A stretch of 64,000 nucleotides of DNA, taken from Ardenticatenales bacterium (GTDB lineage Bacteria > Chloroflexota > Anaerolineae > Ardenticatenales > Ardenticatenaceae). The notes beneath the pieces were generated by a model, which had not been told where the DNA came from, made no database searches, and saw only the letters and a list, made by a program, of their open reading frames with translations. Shown here in pieces: positions 25,552 through 34,320 of the stretch. Numbering within the stretch: position 1 is the first letter of the stretch; the number at the start of each line of letters is the position of its first letter. The stretch is from the NCBI GenBank assembly GCA_020634795.1, contig JACKAZ010000005.1, forward strand, positions 124,001 through 188,000, read 5' to 3'. Made by a program: the position numbers and the translations under genes.

Positions 25552-25763
25552 GGCGCTACTCGTGATGATTCAAAGCAAAAGGGCTCGGACCGTCGGCGCT
25601 TGCGCATGGTGCATGGGCAGTGGGCGGGAAGAGGGTCACCGTGCTGCCGTCGTGCGTCCCGAAGCGAAAATCGGGAGCGCTTGTTCGGTCATTGATCGGG
25701 CCACGATCTGATACCCATTCTCATAGACAATTGTGGATGTGGAATGGACGGTGTAACCGTGGG

Positions 25764-25826
25764 GCGGGGATTAAAATCCCCGCTGGAGGGCCTGTCGGCC
25801 AAGGGGCCTGCCTGCGCAGGCCCCTT
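25764..25826. repeat. Triple-hairpin palindromic element
   Basis: Three stems follow one another: an 8-pair stem with a TAAA loop (25764-25783), a 4-pair stem with a TGTC loop (25789-25800) and a 10-pair stem (25801-25810 with 25817-25826). There is no T run. It lies in the 583-base gap between rimM and dprA, otherwise empty except for the rimM terminator. It looks like an interspersed palindromic repeat or small structured RNA. Confidence 0.65.
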
Positions 25827-26079
25827 CGTTGCTGTTACCATTGATCGACGTTGCACAATCAACCTTCCGATTGGGTATCAACTCTAACGAGCCACAGATC
25901 CAACAGATCACAGCGTCCGCAATCGACCCGTGACAGTCGTTGGCCCCCACAGCGCCCCATGCACCACAAACGCAAGCATACGTCTAGAAAGAACGACTGT
26001 CAAACGGGAATTGGGCTGCAAGCTGGGGACGGGGAGGCCGTGGGCTGTGGCAGGACCGATCGTGGAGTCATCGGATCAA

Positions 26080-26114
26080 ACAAAAACTGCGTCGGCCATT
26101 CGGTCGTCGCAGTT
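26080..26114 (-). terminator. Intrinsic terminator of the rpsP operon
   Basis: On the minus strand an AACTGCG/CGCAGTT stem (26108-26114 with 26085-26091) with two inner mismatches and a GAAT loop is followed by TTTTTGTTTG. It lies 20 bases after the rimM stop. Confidence 0.8.
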
Positions 26115-26134
26115 GTGTGCTCGTCCAACGTCGA

Positions 26135-26650
26135 TTAATCGACCAAGCCGGGCGGCACCTTGACGGTCAGTTTCCCCTGCTCCAGATCGACTTCTTGGAT
26201 CACCGAGGCAATCGCTGGCAGCAGAAACTCACCGTGCCGATCGCCCTCGATGACGTAGACTTCGTTCGCGCCCGTGAAGATCACCTGCCTGACGGTTCCG
26301 AGCCGCTGGCCCGCGTCGTCTTCCACGGTCAGCCCGACGATCTCGGCGACGTAGTACTCGTCCTCTGCCAAGTCGGGCAGCCAACTCATCGGCACTACGA
26401 CCTCGAAGTTACGCAGCGCTTCTGCGGCATTGCGGTCGGCAACGCCCGCCAGCGTCAGGAGCACCGCGCCCTTGTGGGGGCGACTGCCCGTCAGTTCGTA
26501 GCGCGTTCGGCCCCGACGGCTGGCAAGGTAAAGGTGATCGGCCTCGCTCAAAAAGCTGGCATCGTCGACCATCGGCTTCATTTTGACTTCGCCCTGCACC
26601 CCGTGGGGGGCAACGATGCGGCCCACAACGATCGTCTCGTCGTCGCTCAC
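26135..26650 (-). CDS. rimM: Ribosome maturation factor RimM
   Basis: RimM helps assemble the 30S subunit head and binds S19. The 171-residue protein begins VVGRIVAPHGVQGEVKMKP, the family signature, and has a C-terminal PRC-barrel with EVYVIEGDRHGEFLLPAI. The GTG start abuts the khpA stop. Third gene of the rpsP-khpA-rimM operon. Confidence 0.95.
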   Translation of the reverse strand: MSDDETIVVGRIVAPHGVQGEVKMKPMVDDASFLSEADHLYLASRRGRTRYELTGSRPHKGAVLLTLAGVADRNAAEALRNFEVVVPMSWLPDLAEDEYYVAEIVGLTVEDDAGQRLGTVRQVIFTGANEVYVIEGDRHGEFLLPAIASVIQEVDLEQGKLTVKVPPGLVD

Positions 26651-26881
26651 CTAGCGAATCTCCAAGTCGATCCGTTGCTGTTGCTTGGCGGCGGAAACGT
26701 TGGCCAAGTTGCGCATCGCGTTGGCCACGCGACCGCCTCGGCCAATCACCTTGCCCCGGTCACTGTCATTGACGCTGAGGACGATCTTGGTGTAGCGCCG
26801 CCCGCGCGACTGTTCGCTGACTTGGACATCCTCGGGATGATCCACCAGCCCTTTCGCAATATACTCGACCAGTGCTTTCAT
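26651..26881 (-). CDS. khpA: KH-domain RNA-binding protein KhpA
   Basis: This 76-residue protein is a single KH domain with the RNA-binding GXXG loop in VIGRGGRVANAMR. KhpA pairs with KhpB in other bacteria to affect cell length and RNA stability. Between rpsP and rimM is its usual place. It starts nine bases after the rpsP stop. Confidence 0.93.
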   Translation of the reverse strand: MKALVEYIAKGLVDHPEDVQVSEQSRGRRYTKIVLSVNDSDRGKVIGRGGRVANAMRNLANVSAAKQQQRIDLEIR

Positions 26882-26890
26882 CGAGCGATC

Positions 26891-27262
26891 CTACGCATCC
26901 GCCGTCACGGCGACTTCTTCGGCCCGCTCGACCTCAGCCTCGGCCACCGGCGTTTCCGCCACGGTGGCCGCCGTGCCGACCACGGCTTCCGGCGATTCGC
27001 CCGCATGGACGCGGGGTAGCATGTCGAAGAGCTGTTCGCGCTCGAAGAAGCGGCGCACGGAATCGGTCGGTTGTGCGCCCACCGACAGCCAATATAGGGC
27101 GCGCGCCTGATCAAAGACGACCGTTTCCGGTTCGGTGCGGGGATTGTAGTGGCCCAGCGTCTCGATGAAACGGCCATCGCGGGGCGAGGTGACTTCCGCA
27201 ACGACGATGCGATAGGTGGGTTGCCCCTTCTTGCCGTGGCGGCGCAAACGAATTTTTACCAT
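26891..27262 (-). CDS. rpsP: 30S ribosomal protein S16
   Basis: S16 is an early assembly protein of the small subunit. The conserved core (MVKIRLRRHGKKGQPTYRIV; FIETLGHYNP) fills residues 1-80; an Ala/Glu/Val-rich acidic tail of about 40 residues follows, longer than the E. coli protein. AAGGGAG stands nine bases upstream. First gene of the operon. Confidence 0.97.
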   Translation of the reverse strand: MVKIRLRRHGKKGQPTYRIVVAEVTSPRDGRFIETLGHYNPRTEPETVVFDQARALYWLSVGAQPTDSVRRFFEREQLFDMLPRVHAGESPEAVVGTAATVAETPVAEAEVERAEEVAVTADA

Positions 27263-27340
27263 CGGATGTTAGCTCCCTTGAAGGTGTTGTCGCTGTATCG
27301 CGGATTTTTACCGCGTGATTTACGGTATCCTAAGCACACA

Positions 27341-27368
27341 AAAAAGAACCCGCCGCGTTTGGCAGGTT
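27341..27368 (-). promoter_or_regulatory. Terminator-like hairpin at the 5' end of the rpsP message
   Basis: On the minus strand AACCTGCC (27361-27368) pairs with GGCGGGTT across a 6-base loop and is followed by CTTTTTT. The predicted start point (about 27367) is the first base of the stem. It may be a 5' stabilising hairpin, an attenuator, or the terminator of the Mrr-like gene upstream. Confidence 0.6.
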
Positions 27369-27373
27369 AGAAT

Positions 27374-27401
27374 ATTATAAAGGAAAGCCACTTTTTGGCA
27401 A
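27374..27401 (-). promoter_or_regulatory. Sigma70-type promoter of rpsP-khpA-rimM
   Basis: On the minus strand TTGCCA (27396-27401), a 16-base spacer and a perfect TATAAT (27374-27379). The leader to rpsP is about 105 bases and includes two hairpins. Confidence 0.8.
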
Positions 27402-27614
27402 ACGTGGGGTGGGGAAGGCCAGAGAGGGATTTGGGGAGGCAACGAAGCCAGCGGAGCCATCGGGGAAATCTGTCGTTCCGGAACTCTGACACGCAACAGG
27501 CGACAGGCTGGGGCTACGTTTCGTTTCGAGGCGGTCGTCCAACCATGGCACACCGCTGCCGAAGCAGGGGAAGGTTACCGGCGCCCAAGTGCCTCACCCG
27601 GAGATTTTAAGGCG

Positions 27615-28442
27615 CTACCCATACCGTTCGATCGCGGTTTGGATATGTTCACGATCGACCAACGTGATCGGTTTCCCTGCGGCGAAGTCGACAGCGCCGC
27701 TGGTGAAATAGCCCGAGGTGAAGAAGAAGCCGCCATCCGCTTCGGTGTGAATAATCGTGCCGTAGAAGTCGCGGATATGGCTCGGCCCGACCGGCTTCTT
27801 GTAGTAATGCTTGCACTGTCCGATGAGGTACTTTCCTTCCTTCCACAGCTCCACGTCGACGCCCCCATCCCCGCTTTTGCCGGTGGTGCGGGCCTCGTAG
27901 CCCCACCCTGCCCCGATCCGCGCACAGAGGGCTTCGAACTGGTCGGGCGACAACTTTTGCAGGCTCGTACGGCGTGACCTCGTAAGCGTCGTGCTGCGGC
28001 TTCGGGGTGGCGTACGATCCCACCAAGTGCGGATCGTGCGCTGGGCGGCGGGGATCAGCTCGAAGCTGCTGACGACGTACCAGAGCAGCCAGAGCGGCAA
28101 TGCCAGCCATAACCCCCAACTCACGCTCTCACGGGCCGAGGCCTCCACCCCGTAGCGGCCCAGCGCTGCCACAACAATGAAGACGACCAACGCGATCAGT
28201 GCCCCGCCCCGCCCTTCGCGCCACCAACGCTTCAACAGGGGCCAGCGTCGCAAGGCGCTGTTGAAGCGCTGCCACGACCAGAGCAGCACGAAGGCCACCC
28301 CCCCGCCCAACAGCGCCAAACGGAGCAGGTCAACGCCCGTCACGTTGTAAAGCCAGCGAGCAGCGACGGCCAAGAGCAAGGCCACCCCAATGGCAGGGAA
28401 CAGAGCCGCATCAAAATGAGAGCGTCGGGAGCGAGCGCGCAT
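27615..28442 (-). CDS. Membrane protein with Mrr-type restriction endonuclease domain
   Basis: The 275-residue protein has hydrophobic segments at about 12-28, 38-56, 80-96 and 108-127, followed by a basic linker. Its C-terminal domain (about 160-275) carries the Mrr catalytic core: FEALCARIGAGWGYEART, then SGDGGVDVEL (Asp) and IGQCKHYYK (Q-x-K). This is a PD-(D/E)xK nuclease fold tethered to the membrane. No methyltransferase neighbours it, so a modified-DNA defence role or a DNA-uptake/clearance role are both possible; this is inference. Confidence 0.85.
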   Translation of the reverse strand: MRARSRRSHFDAALFPAIGVALLLAVAARWLYNVTGVDLLRLALLGGGVAFVLLWSWQRFNSALRRWPLLKRWWREGRGGALIALVVFIVVAALGRYGVEASARESVSWGLWLALPLWLLWYVVSSFELIPAAQRTIRTWWDRTPPRSRSTTLTRSRRTSLQKLSPDQFEALCARIGAGWGYEARTTGKSGDGGVDVELWKEGKYLIGQCKHYYKKPVGPSHIRDFYGTIIHTEADGGFFFTSGYFTSGAVDFAAGKPITLVDREHIQTAIERYG

Positions 28443-28724
28443 AGCTATCCTATATCATCGCCGAACAAGCGTTCTGCAAGGGGGCCATACTATCATATGG
28501 CTGCGACTTTGCCAATCGAACGCTAACGCCGAACGCAAAGCACGCTATCGTCGTGTGCGAAGCGGAAGTGAGGAAGTGGGACAGGGGCGACGTGGGCGGG
28601 GACGTGTATCGAGAATCGAAAACGTCGCATTCTCATTGACTTACAACGCCCCCGCTCCCCCCGCTCCCCCAGCTCCATAAGCTTCTTCACCCCCACCCAT
28701 CCTATGCCCTCCTTTCCAGCGTCG

Positions 28725-31373
28725 TTAGGGTAACGCCCATTCGAGGAGTACGAAATTCTCACGGTCGGCGGTTGGCAGTCGCTGCTCCGTGTCTGGGTCG
28801 TACAGCCCCACGATCAGCCGATAGCGTCCCGGCGGCAGATCGGGGGGAAGCGTCAGCGTGTGTGTATCCACGATCCATTCGCCCGGAATCCAACTGGTGG
28901 CCGGTGGCGCCATCGGATGGTCACTGACAGCCCGCGCTTGGCTCTCATCCACCAGTTGTACGAAGCTGCGCAGCGGGCTGCCGCCGGTGGCCGTCGCCTG
29001 CCATGCCAGCGTCACGGTGATCGCTTCTCCCCGGACGGGCAGGCTCGCGGGAAGCGCCACTTGGGCCAGCCGCACCCGTTCGCCGAAGGGGATGTCGATC
29101 GGTGTTCCAAGCTGCGGCGCGTTCATCTGGCGCACCCGTTCCCGGACCGCGATCGTGCCAAGCCGCTGCTCGGCTGCACTCCGCTGGCTTCGCAAACGCT
29201 CGCCCGTAGTGCCGTCCAGCAGTCCTGCAATCAGGGTGTAATCGCCCGCAGGCAGATCGGCGGGCAGCCAAAGCGTTAATGGGTCGCGCAACAGATCGCC
29301 TGCTTGCCACCATTGGCTGTCGAAGGGCAGCTCGATGGCGGCGCGTGGCACGCCGTCCTGATCCAGCGCTTGGACGAAGCGGGTGGGAGCGGGGGTCGGC
29401 CGCGTTTCGACCTGCCAGAAGAGGTCGAGCGGCACCCCATCCCCTTGCGCGAAGGATGGGGCCGCCTCGCTGTAACCGACCAGCCGCAGTGTGTTGCCAA
29501 AAAGGGCATCTGCCGCCTGATCGGCTTGCTGGCGAAGCGCGTCGGCGGGGAGGGGCGGTTGCGGTGCGCGGACTGTAACGGTTCCGAGCGAGGCGTAGGG
29601 GTTCAACCCATCCGCCTGTTGGACATCGAACGGCTGCTTGTCGCGCTCCTCGTAGAACGAGAGGCGCAGCTCATAGCGGCCCGAGGGCACACCGGGCGGC
29701 ACTGGAACCCCCGCCCGCACGGTCCCCTGTATCGCACCGTCCCACTCGCCCCAAACGTGATCGCCCGCCACGAGCTGCAGGCTGACGCGCACACCCTCAA
29801 GCGGGTTGGTGACCTCAAGGATTACAGGCACCACGCCGATGCCGCTCGCCACATCGACGCTGCCGACTGTGGCCGAGACAGCGCCGACCTCGCGCCAATC
29901 GCCCACCGCTGCCGATGGGGCCAAGTCACGTGCTTCGGCATGAAGATAGAGCCGCGTGTTGCCCTCCCACCGATCCCACACGGGCAGCCCGACCGCGTCG
30001 AGCGTTTCCGCCACCTTTTCTTCGAAGCGCCGGCCCTTGACTTGGTACGCCGGGAACCAGAGCCGTGGATGGCGTGCAAACAAGTTGCGGATCGTTTGGG
30101 CGCGGCCCGTGGCATCTTTGTCCAGTTCGAGCGGCACCAGCAGCGCGTCCGGCCGTTCATCGGGCAGGTAGGCGCGCAGATAGCCGACTTGCCACGGATA
30201 GATCGCGAGGTAGCCATCCTGCGGCCCCTGCTGCGCACCGATCAGCGCCATGAGGGGGCGGTAATCTTCGTCGGGGTAGCGCGGTACCGTGTAAAAGCGC
30301 CAAAGCGCAAGCGCCATCAGCGCGATCAGCAGCCCACTCAGCAGGGCGAGCCGCCGCTGATACGGGCCGAAAAGACGGGCCAGCCCCTCGGCGACGAAGA
30401 GCAGAAAGAGCGGAAGCAGGTAGAGCAACTGTCGTTCGATGCGGCTATCGACAAACGGGCTTTGCAGATTGATGAGAAAGACCAGCGTTAGCACCGCGCC
30501 GAACAGCCAAAGCGTCAGCCGCTGTCCACGCCGATGCCGTTGCCAAGCTCCCAGCACGGCCAACGCCACGATCGGCAGCGCCAGCCACGATAGCCATTCG
30601 CTGCCCGGCGTGGGATGACCCATGCTCCACGCCGCGAAGTGACGGACGACGAAAGCCAGCGGGGAAAGCGGCGTATCGGCCTCGACCGCCAGCTTGTCGC
30701 CGACGTAGCGCCAGAGCCGTAGGCCGCTGTAGAGCGCCCACGGCAAAAACAACGCCCCCGCGATGCCGAGCGCTGTCAGTGGCCCGCGCCAAGCGCTGGG
30801 CCGTCGCCGTGCCGCGCCCAGCATCCACAGCGCCAAGGCTAAGATCAACCACGCTGCGTAATAGTGGGTCAGCAGCGCCAAGCCGCTGAAAAGGCCAAGC
30901 CAGCCCCAGGCCGAGCGCTGCCACGCCCACAGCAGGGCGACGATCAGCAGCATCAACAGGGCGTACATTCGCACTTCTTGGGCGTAGTAGATGTGGAGGG
31001 GCGCGAAAATGAGTAACAGGGTGGCAAGCCGTGCCACGCGCGGGGCGGCGACCAGGCGTGCCCATTGATAGAAGAGGGGGATCGTTAACAGCGCCGCGAA
31101 GAGACTAAAGAGGCGTGCCTGAAAGACTCCGACCCCCAAAAGGGCCAGCCAGCCTTTCAACAACAGGTAATAGAGCGGCGGGTGGATGTCCAACGAGGTG
31201 AGTTCGATCAGCCGGGAGAGGGATTCCGTGCTGAACCAAAAGGTGTAGCCCTCGTCCCACCAGAGCGGTTGGCCCGTGAGCGCCGTTGCCCGCAGGGCAA
31301 AGGCCAGCAGCGTGGCGAGGGAAAGCCAAATCAGCGCCGCGTCCCGCCACAAAAAAATCCTTCGTTGGTTCAT
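28725..31373 (-). CDS. GT-C fold glycosyltransferase (family 39-like) with beta-sandwich tail
   Basis: The 882-residue protein has about ten membrane segments in residues 1-350. The first outer loop holds the GT-C acidic motif PLWWDEGYTFWF and then SLDIHPPLYYLLLKGWLALLG, as in PMT/ArnT-like enzymes that use polyprenyl-phosphate sugars. About 500 extracellular residues follow with repeated Ig-like modules (for example PPDLPPGRYRLIVGLYDP near the end and similar blocks earlier). The start codon lies inside a palindrome next to the -10 box and has no Shine-Dalgarno, suggesting a leaderless message. Acceptor unknown. Confidence 0.87.
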   Translation of the reverse strand: MNQRRIFLWRDAALIWLSLATLLAFALRATALTGQPLWWDEGYTFWFSTESLSRLIELTSLDIHPPLYYLLLKGWLALLGVGVFQARLFSLFAALLTIPLFYQWARLVAAPRVARLATLLLIFAPLHIYYAQEVRMYALLMLLIVALLWAWQRSAWGWLGLFSGLALLTHYYAAWLILALALWMLGAARRRPSAWRGPLTALGIAGALFLPWALYSGLRLWRYVGDKLAVEADTPLSPLAFVVRHFAAWSMGHPTPGSEWLSWLALPIVALAVLGAWQRHRRGQRLTLWLFGAVLTLVFLINLQSPFVDSRIERQLLYLLPLFLLFVAEGLARLFGPYQRRLALLSGLLIALMALALWRFYTVPRYPDEDYRPLMALIGAQQGPQDGYLAIYPWQVGYLRAYLPDERPDALLVPLELDKDATGRAQTIRNLFARHPRLWFPAYQVKGRRFEEKVAETLDAVGLPVWDRWEGNTRLYLHAEARDLAPSAAVGDWREVGAVSATVGSVDVASGIGVVPVILEVTNPLEGVRVSLQLVAGDHVWGEWDGAIQGTVRAGVPVPPGVPSGRYELRLSFYEERDKQPFDVQQADGLNPYASLGTVTVRAPQPPLPADALRQQADQAADALFGNTLRLVGYSEAAPSFAQGDGVPLDLFWQVETRPTPAPTRFVQALDQDGVPRAAIELPFDSQWWQAGDLLRDPLTLWLPADLPAGDYTLIAGLLDGTTGERLRSQRSAAEQRLGTIAVRERVRQMNAPQLGTPIDIPFGERVRLAQVALPASLPVRGEAITVTLAWQATATGGSPLRSFVQLVDESQARAVSDHPMAPPATSWIPGEWIVDTHTLTLPPDLPPGRYRLIVGLYDPDTEQRLPTADRENFVLLEWALP

Positions 31374-31384
31374 AACGAAGGATT
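31356..31384. promoter_or_regulatory. 11-7-11 perfect palindrome over the GT-C start codon
   Basis: AATCCTTCGTT (31356-31366) and AACGAAGGATT (31374-31384) are exact reverse complements around a 7-base spacer that holds the start codon. One arm overlaps the -10 box. A run of A (31351-31355) follows. Read as DNA it is operator-like; read as RNA it would be terminator-like but only part is transcribed. Confidence 0.8.
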
Positions 31385-31410
31385 ATAGAGCAAGCCTCGA
31401 ACCGTGCCAG
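31382..31410 (-). promoter_or_regulatory. Promoter of the GT-C gene, probably leaderless
   Basis: On the minus strand CTGGCA (31405-31410), 17-base spacer and perfect TATAAT (31382-31387). The expected start point, 31373-31376, falls on or beside the ATG at 31373. Confidence 0.65.
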
Positions 31411-31464
31411 AAAGGGCACCCTTTTTGCGCGATGAGAAAAGCTGCGGCCCTTATCCGTCCGCGC

Positions 31465-32166
31465 TTAGTAATAGAATTCGAGTATCGGCTCCTCAAGCTC
31501 GATCCAACCACGGCGCACCGCGTACACGACCGCTTGGGTACGATCCGAGACGTTCAGCTTTCGCAAAATCGAGGTGACATGATTTTTCACCGTTTGCGGA
31601 CTGATGTGCAGCAGATGCGCGACCTCTTTGTTGGAACAGCCCTTCACGATCAGTGTCAATACCTGCAATTCACGATCGGTGAGCGGCGTTGAGATCGGTT
31701 CGACATTCTCATCACGGGCAGCGGCTTGGCGATACTGATCCAATAGCCAGTTCAGCTTTTGCTCACGTGGCAGCTTTTCCTCAAGGATCACGATCTCACC
31801 GTTCATCACATCATGCACCACGCGCATCAACGCTTCCGGGGTGAGGTCCTTTGTCTGATAGGCCGAGGCGCCACTACGTAACAGGGCGCTGGCTTGGGGG
31901 TGCAAGTGGGCGGAGGCCAAAACGACGATGCGCGATTCGGGGAGCGCCGTGGCGATGCGTGCGACACTTTCCCCCGCATTGTTGTGGCCGTTGAGGCCGA
32001 GTATCACAACATCGGTGGTGCCCAACAATTCCCGTGCAGGGACTTCTTCGACGGTTCCATATTCGCCGATCAGGGTCATATCTGTTTGCGTTTCGAAAAC
32101 TCGCTTGATCCCGAATCGGCAGAGGGGGCGATCTTCAATCACGATGAGGGAGATGTTTTGCATCAT
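31465..32166 (-). CDS. NarL/LuxR-type response regulator without the phospho-acceptor Asp
   Basis: The 233-residue protein has a receiver domain (5-125) and a C-terminal LuxR helix-turn-helix (about 165-228: PLTDRELQVLTLIVKGCSNK, then SPQTVKNHVTSILRKL). The receiver keeps the acidic pair ED (11-12) and the Lys in QTKDL, but the beta-3 strand reads VVILGLNG, placing Gly 57 where the phosphorylated Asp belongs. It therefore cannot be activated in the usual way and may respond by ligand or protein contact. No histidine kinase is adjacent. Two ATG codons (32166, 32163) are possible starts. Confidence 0.88.
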   Translation of the reverse strand: MMQNISLIVIEDRPLCRFGIKRVFETQTDMTLIGEYGTVEEVPARELLGTTDVVILGLNGHNNAGESVARIATALPESRIVVLASAHLHPQASALLRSGASAYQTKDLTPEALMRVVHDVMNGEIVILEEKLPREQKLNWLLDQYRQAAARDENVEPISTPLTDRELQVLTLIVKGCSNKEVAHLLHISPQTVKNHVTSILRKLNVSDRTQAVVYAVRRGWIELEEPILEFYY

Positions 32167-32944
32167 CGATTGGTCCCAGCTTGTGAGGATAGGATGGATA
32201 GGGATGTGAGGTTGGTGGGGTCAATCTGTCGACATCGGTAGGTTGTGGCTGACGTCTGACTTTAAGAGAGCGGTATCAAAGGCGACTCGGATCGGATAAT
32301 GTAAAAAGATAGAGGGTATGTCTGCTGATTGTCGGCGGATGTACACACGAGTGGCGCGACCCAAGCGTTTGGCGCCACTTATCGACCTGTGACGTGCGGC
32401 CTGTTACGTGGTCAAGAGGGATAAGCGTCCTGATGATCTCCTAGTGCCCTCACCCCCTTCGGTGGTGGACTCCAGCCTCTCTAGGATGCTGCACAACGCT
32501 CGACTGCACCGGTTGTAGCGCCCGCACTTCAATCGCCCTATATTATACTTTAAACGCGCGTCAGCGATCGTTTTTCACAGGCTCGGTAACTATTGGCCGT
32601 AAGCGCAGGGTTGAAGAGTCAAGGATCACTCTGAAAAGAGGAACGCTAGAGGCAAACAGGCTGAACGGCCAGATGAATGAAGGCTTGCCAGCGGTGACTT
32701 GCGTCACGCGTTGAAAATGTAACGGTTAAGGTTCCGCCGTGCGGTCACCACTTCGGTGAGGCGCAATGCCAAGGGACAACTTATTGCAACGGGTGGGTTA
32801 CCCATACTGCCCCGACCACGGCCTGCGTCCAGCGTAGGGATACGGCTATCCGACGATTACCGGTCGCAATCTCCTAGTTTACCCCGAGATCGGGATCGTG
32901 CAAATGTACAGATGGGGAATGGCTGCGCAATAGCACGCCACTCG
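32167..32944. other. Intergenic 778 bases, no gene recognised
   Basis: The longest non-coding gap of the window, between the regulator and a GT4 gene on the same strand. It contains an AT-rich spot (TATATTATACTTT near 32538) and small hairpins (TCACC-acttc-GGTGA near 32743). Open frames here are short and lack coding character. I looked for RNase P, tmRNA and SRP RNA hallmarks and saw none convincing. An unknown small RNA is possible. Confidence 0.5.
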
Positions 32945-34144
32945 TCAACCAACGGCCGCGCCCATCCGTTGGTAGAGCGCCAACGCCTGTTGCGCGGTGC
33001 GCTGCCATGTGAATTGCGACGCATGGGCCAACCCCCGTTCCCGCATCGTTGCACGCAGCGTGTCATCGTACCATACCGTCGCCAGCGCATGGGCCAGCGC
33101 CGCTATATCCGTTGCCTGATCGATGTAGTACGCGGCGTCGCCCCCCGCTTCCGGCAACGAGCTGTTCCGCGCCGTAATCGTCGGTGTGCCGCAGGCCAGC
33201 GCTTCTAGGACCGGAAGTCCGAAACCCTCATGCAGGCTCGGATAGGCCAACAGGCGGGCCTCGTTGAGCAACGCGGGCAACAGATCATCGTCCACGAAGC
33301 CCAGAAGACGGACATTGCCCCCCAGCCCCTCAGCTTGAATGAGGGCCGTCAGCTTTTCGCGCTGACCCAACCAACCCCGTCCGCCCGCCAACAGCAGCTC
33401 CGCATCCGACTCCGGATGGGCGCGGCGGAACTGGGCGAAGGCACGCACTAACGTGCTAAGGTTCTTGCGTGGCTCAATCGTCGCCACGCAGAGCACAAAC
33501 GGGCGATCGAGCCGAAAGGTAGCGCGGCCCTGTTCCAACAGAGCTTCCTCTTCTGCGTTTGATACATCGAGCGGACGGAAACGGGGTTCGACCCCCGAAT
33601 AGATCACTGAAATCTGCTCCGGGGACAAATCGTAGCAACGGATCAGTTCATCTCGCGTGCTCTGGCTGACGGCGATGAGCTGATCGGCACGCTCGATGCT
33701 GCGCGGTACCGCCCGCTGCAGGTAGGCCCGCAGCGGCGCTTCGTGGACGTTGTCGAACAGCTCGTAAGAGAGATCGTGGATGGTGACGAGGCTGGGGGTA
33801 TGACGCAGCGGCGGTACGATGTAGTCCGGGCCATGGTAGAGCGCACTCCGCACGCCGATCCATTCCAGCGGCATGGGGATGGCCAGCCGATGCCAAAGGA
33901 AAGAGCTCTGTCGTTCGTCGAAAGGGAGGGCGTGCCAATAGAAGTTGTCGCCAAGCGGCCAGGTCGGATTCGGCACGGCGTCCCGCGCATGGAGCAAACG
34001 ATAGGGTCGCTGCGCATCGAGCGCGGCCAAGCCCCAGACCAGGCCGCGCGTCGCGCGTCCAATGCCGCCGCCCTGCTTCAGCGCAGAGGTAACGTCGATG
34101 GTGATGGCGTCGTCCGGCGCGTGGCGCGGGGTGCTGCGTTGCAT
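32945..34144 (-). CDS. GT4-family glycosyltransferase
   Basis: The 399-residue protein has the GT-B two-domain fold: N-terminal acceptor domain with TSALKQGGGIGRATRGL, then VLCVATIEPRKNLSTLV and the nucleotide-sugar region EGFGLPVLEALACGTPTITA with the conserved E-x7-E. Such enzymes transfer sugars, often mannose, from GDP- or UDP-sugars to cell-surface glycans. ATG 34144 is taken as start; a TTG two codons earlier is also open and no good ribosome site is seen. Confidence 0.9.
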   Translation of the reverse strand: MQRSTPRHAPDDAITIDVTSALKQGGGIGRATRGLVWGLAALDAQRPYRLLHARDAVPNPTWPLGDNFYWHALPFDERQSSFLWHRLAIPMPLEWIGVRSALYHGPDYIVPPLRHTPSLVTIHDLSYELFDNVHEAPLRAYLQRAVPRSIERADQLIAVSQSTRDELIRCYDLSPEQISVIYSGVEPRFRPLDVSNAEEEALLEQGRATFRLDRPFVLCVATIEPRKNLSTLVRAFAQFRRAHPESDAELLLAGGRGWLGQREKLTALIQAEGLGGNVRLLGFVDDDLLPALLNEARLLAYPSLHEGFGLPVLEALACGTPTITARNSSLPEAGGDAAYYIDQATDIAALAHALATVWYDDTLRATMRERGLAHASQFTWQRTAQQALALYQRMGAAVG

Positions 34145-34320
34145 GATCAAACCAAGGGATATGGGTTTTTCATCTCATCATTTCCGACAGAGTCGGGTTG
34201 GGCCGTTCCCATCGTACTGCATTCTGGCCGTCTGGATGACAGGACGTTGCAAAAGCGACGCATTCCGATTTGCCAGGCACGGTTTTCGTTCCCCACCGCT
34301 CACCGACCCTCACCCCGCCC

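Noticed and set aside
29304..30491. 395-codon + strand frame inside the GT-C gene
   Set aside because: Shadow of the membrane glycosyltransferase on the other strand.
32397..32944. RNase P RNA, tmRNA or SRP RNA in the large gap
   Set aside because: None of the conserved core sequences of these RNAs was found on either strand.
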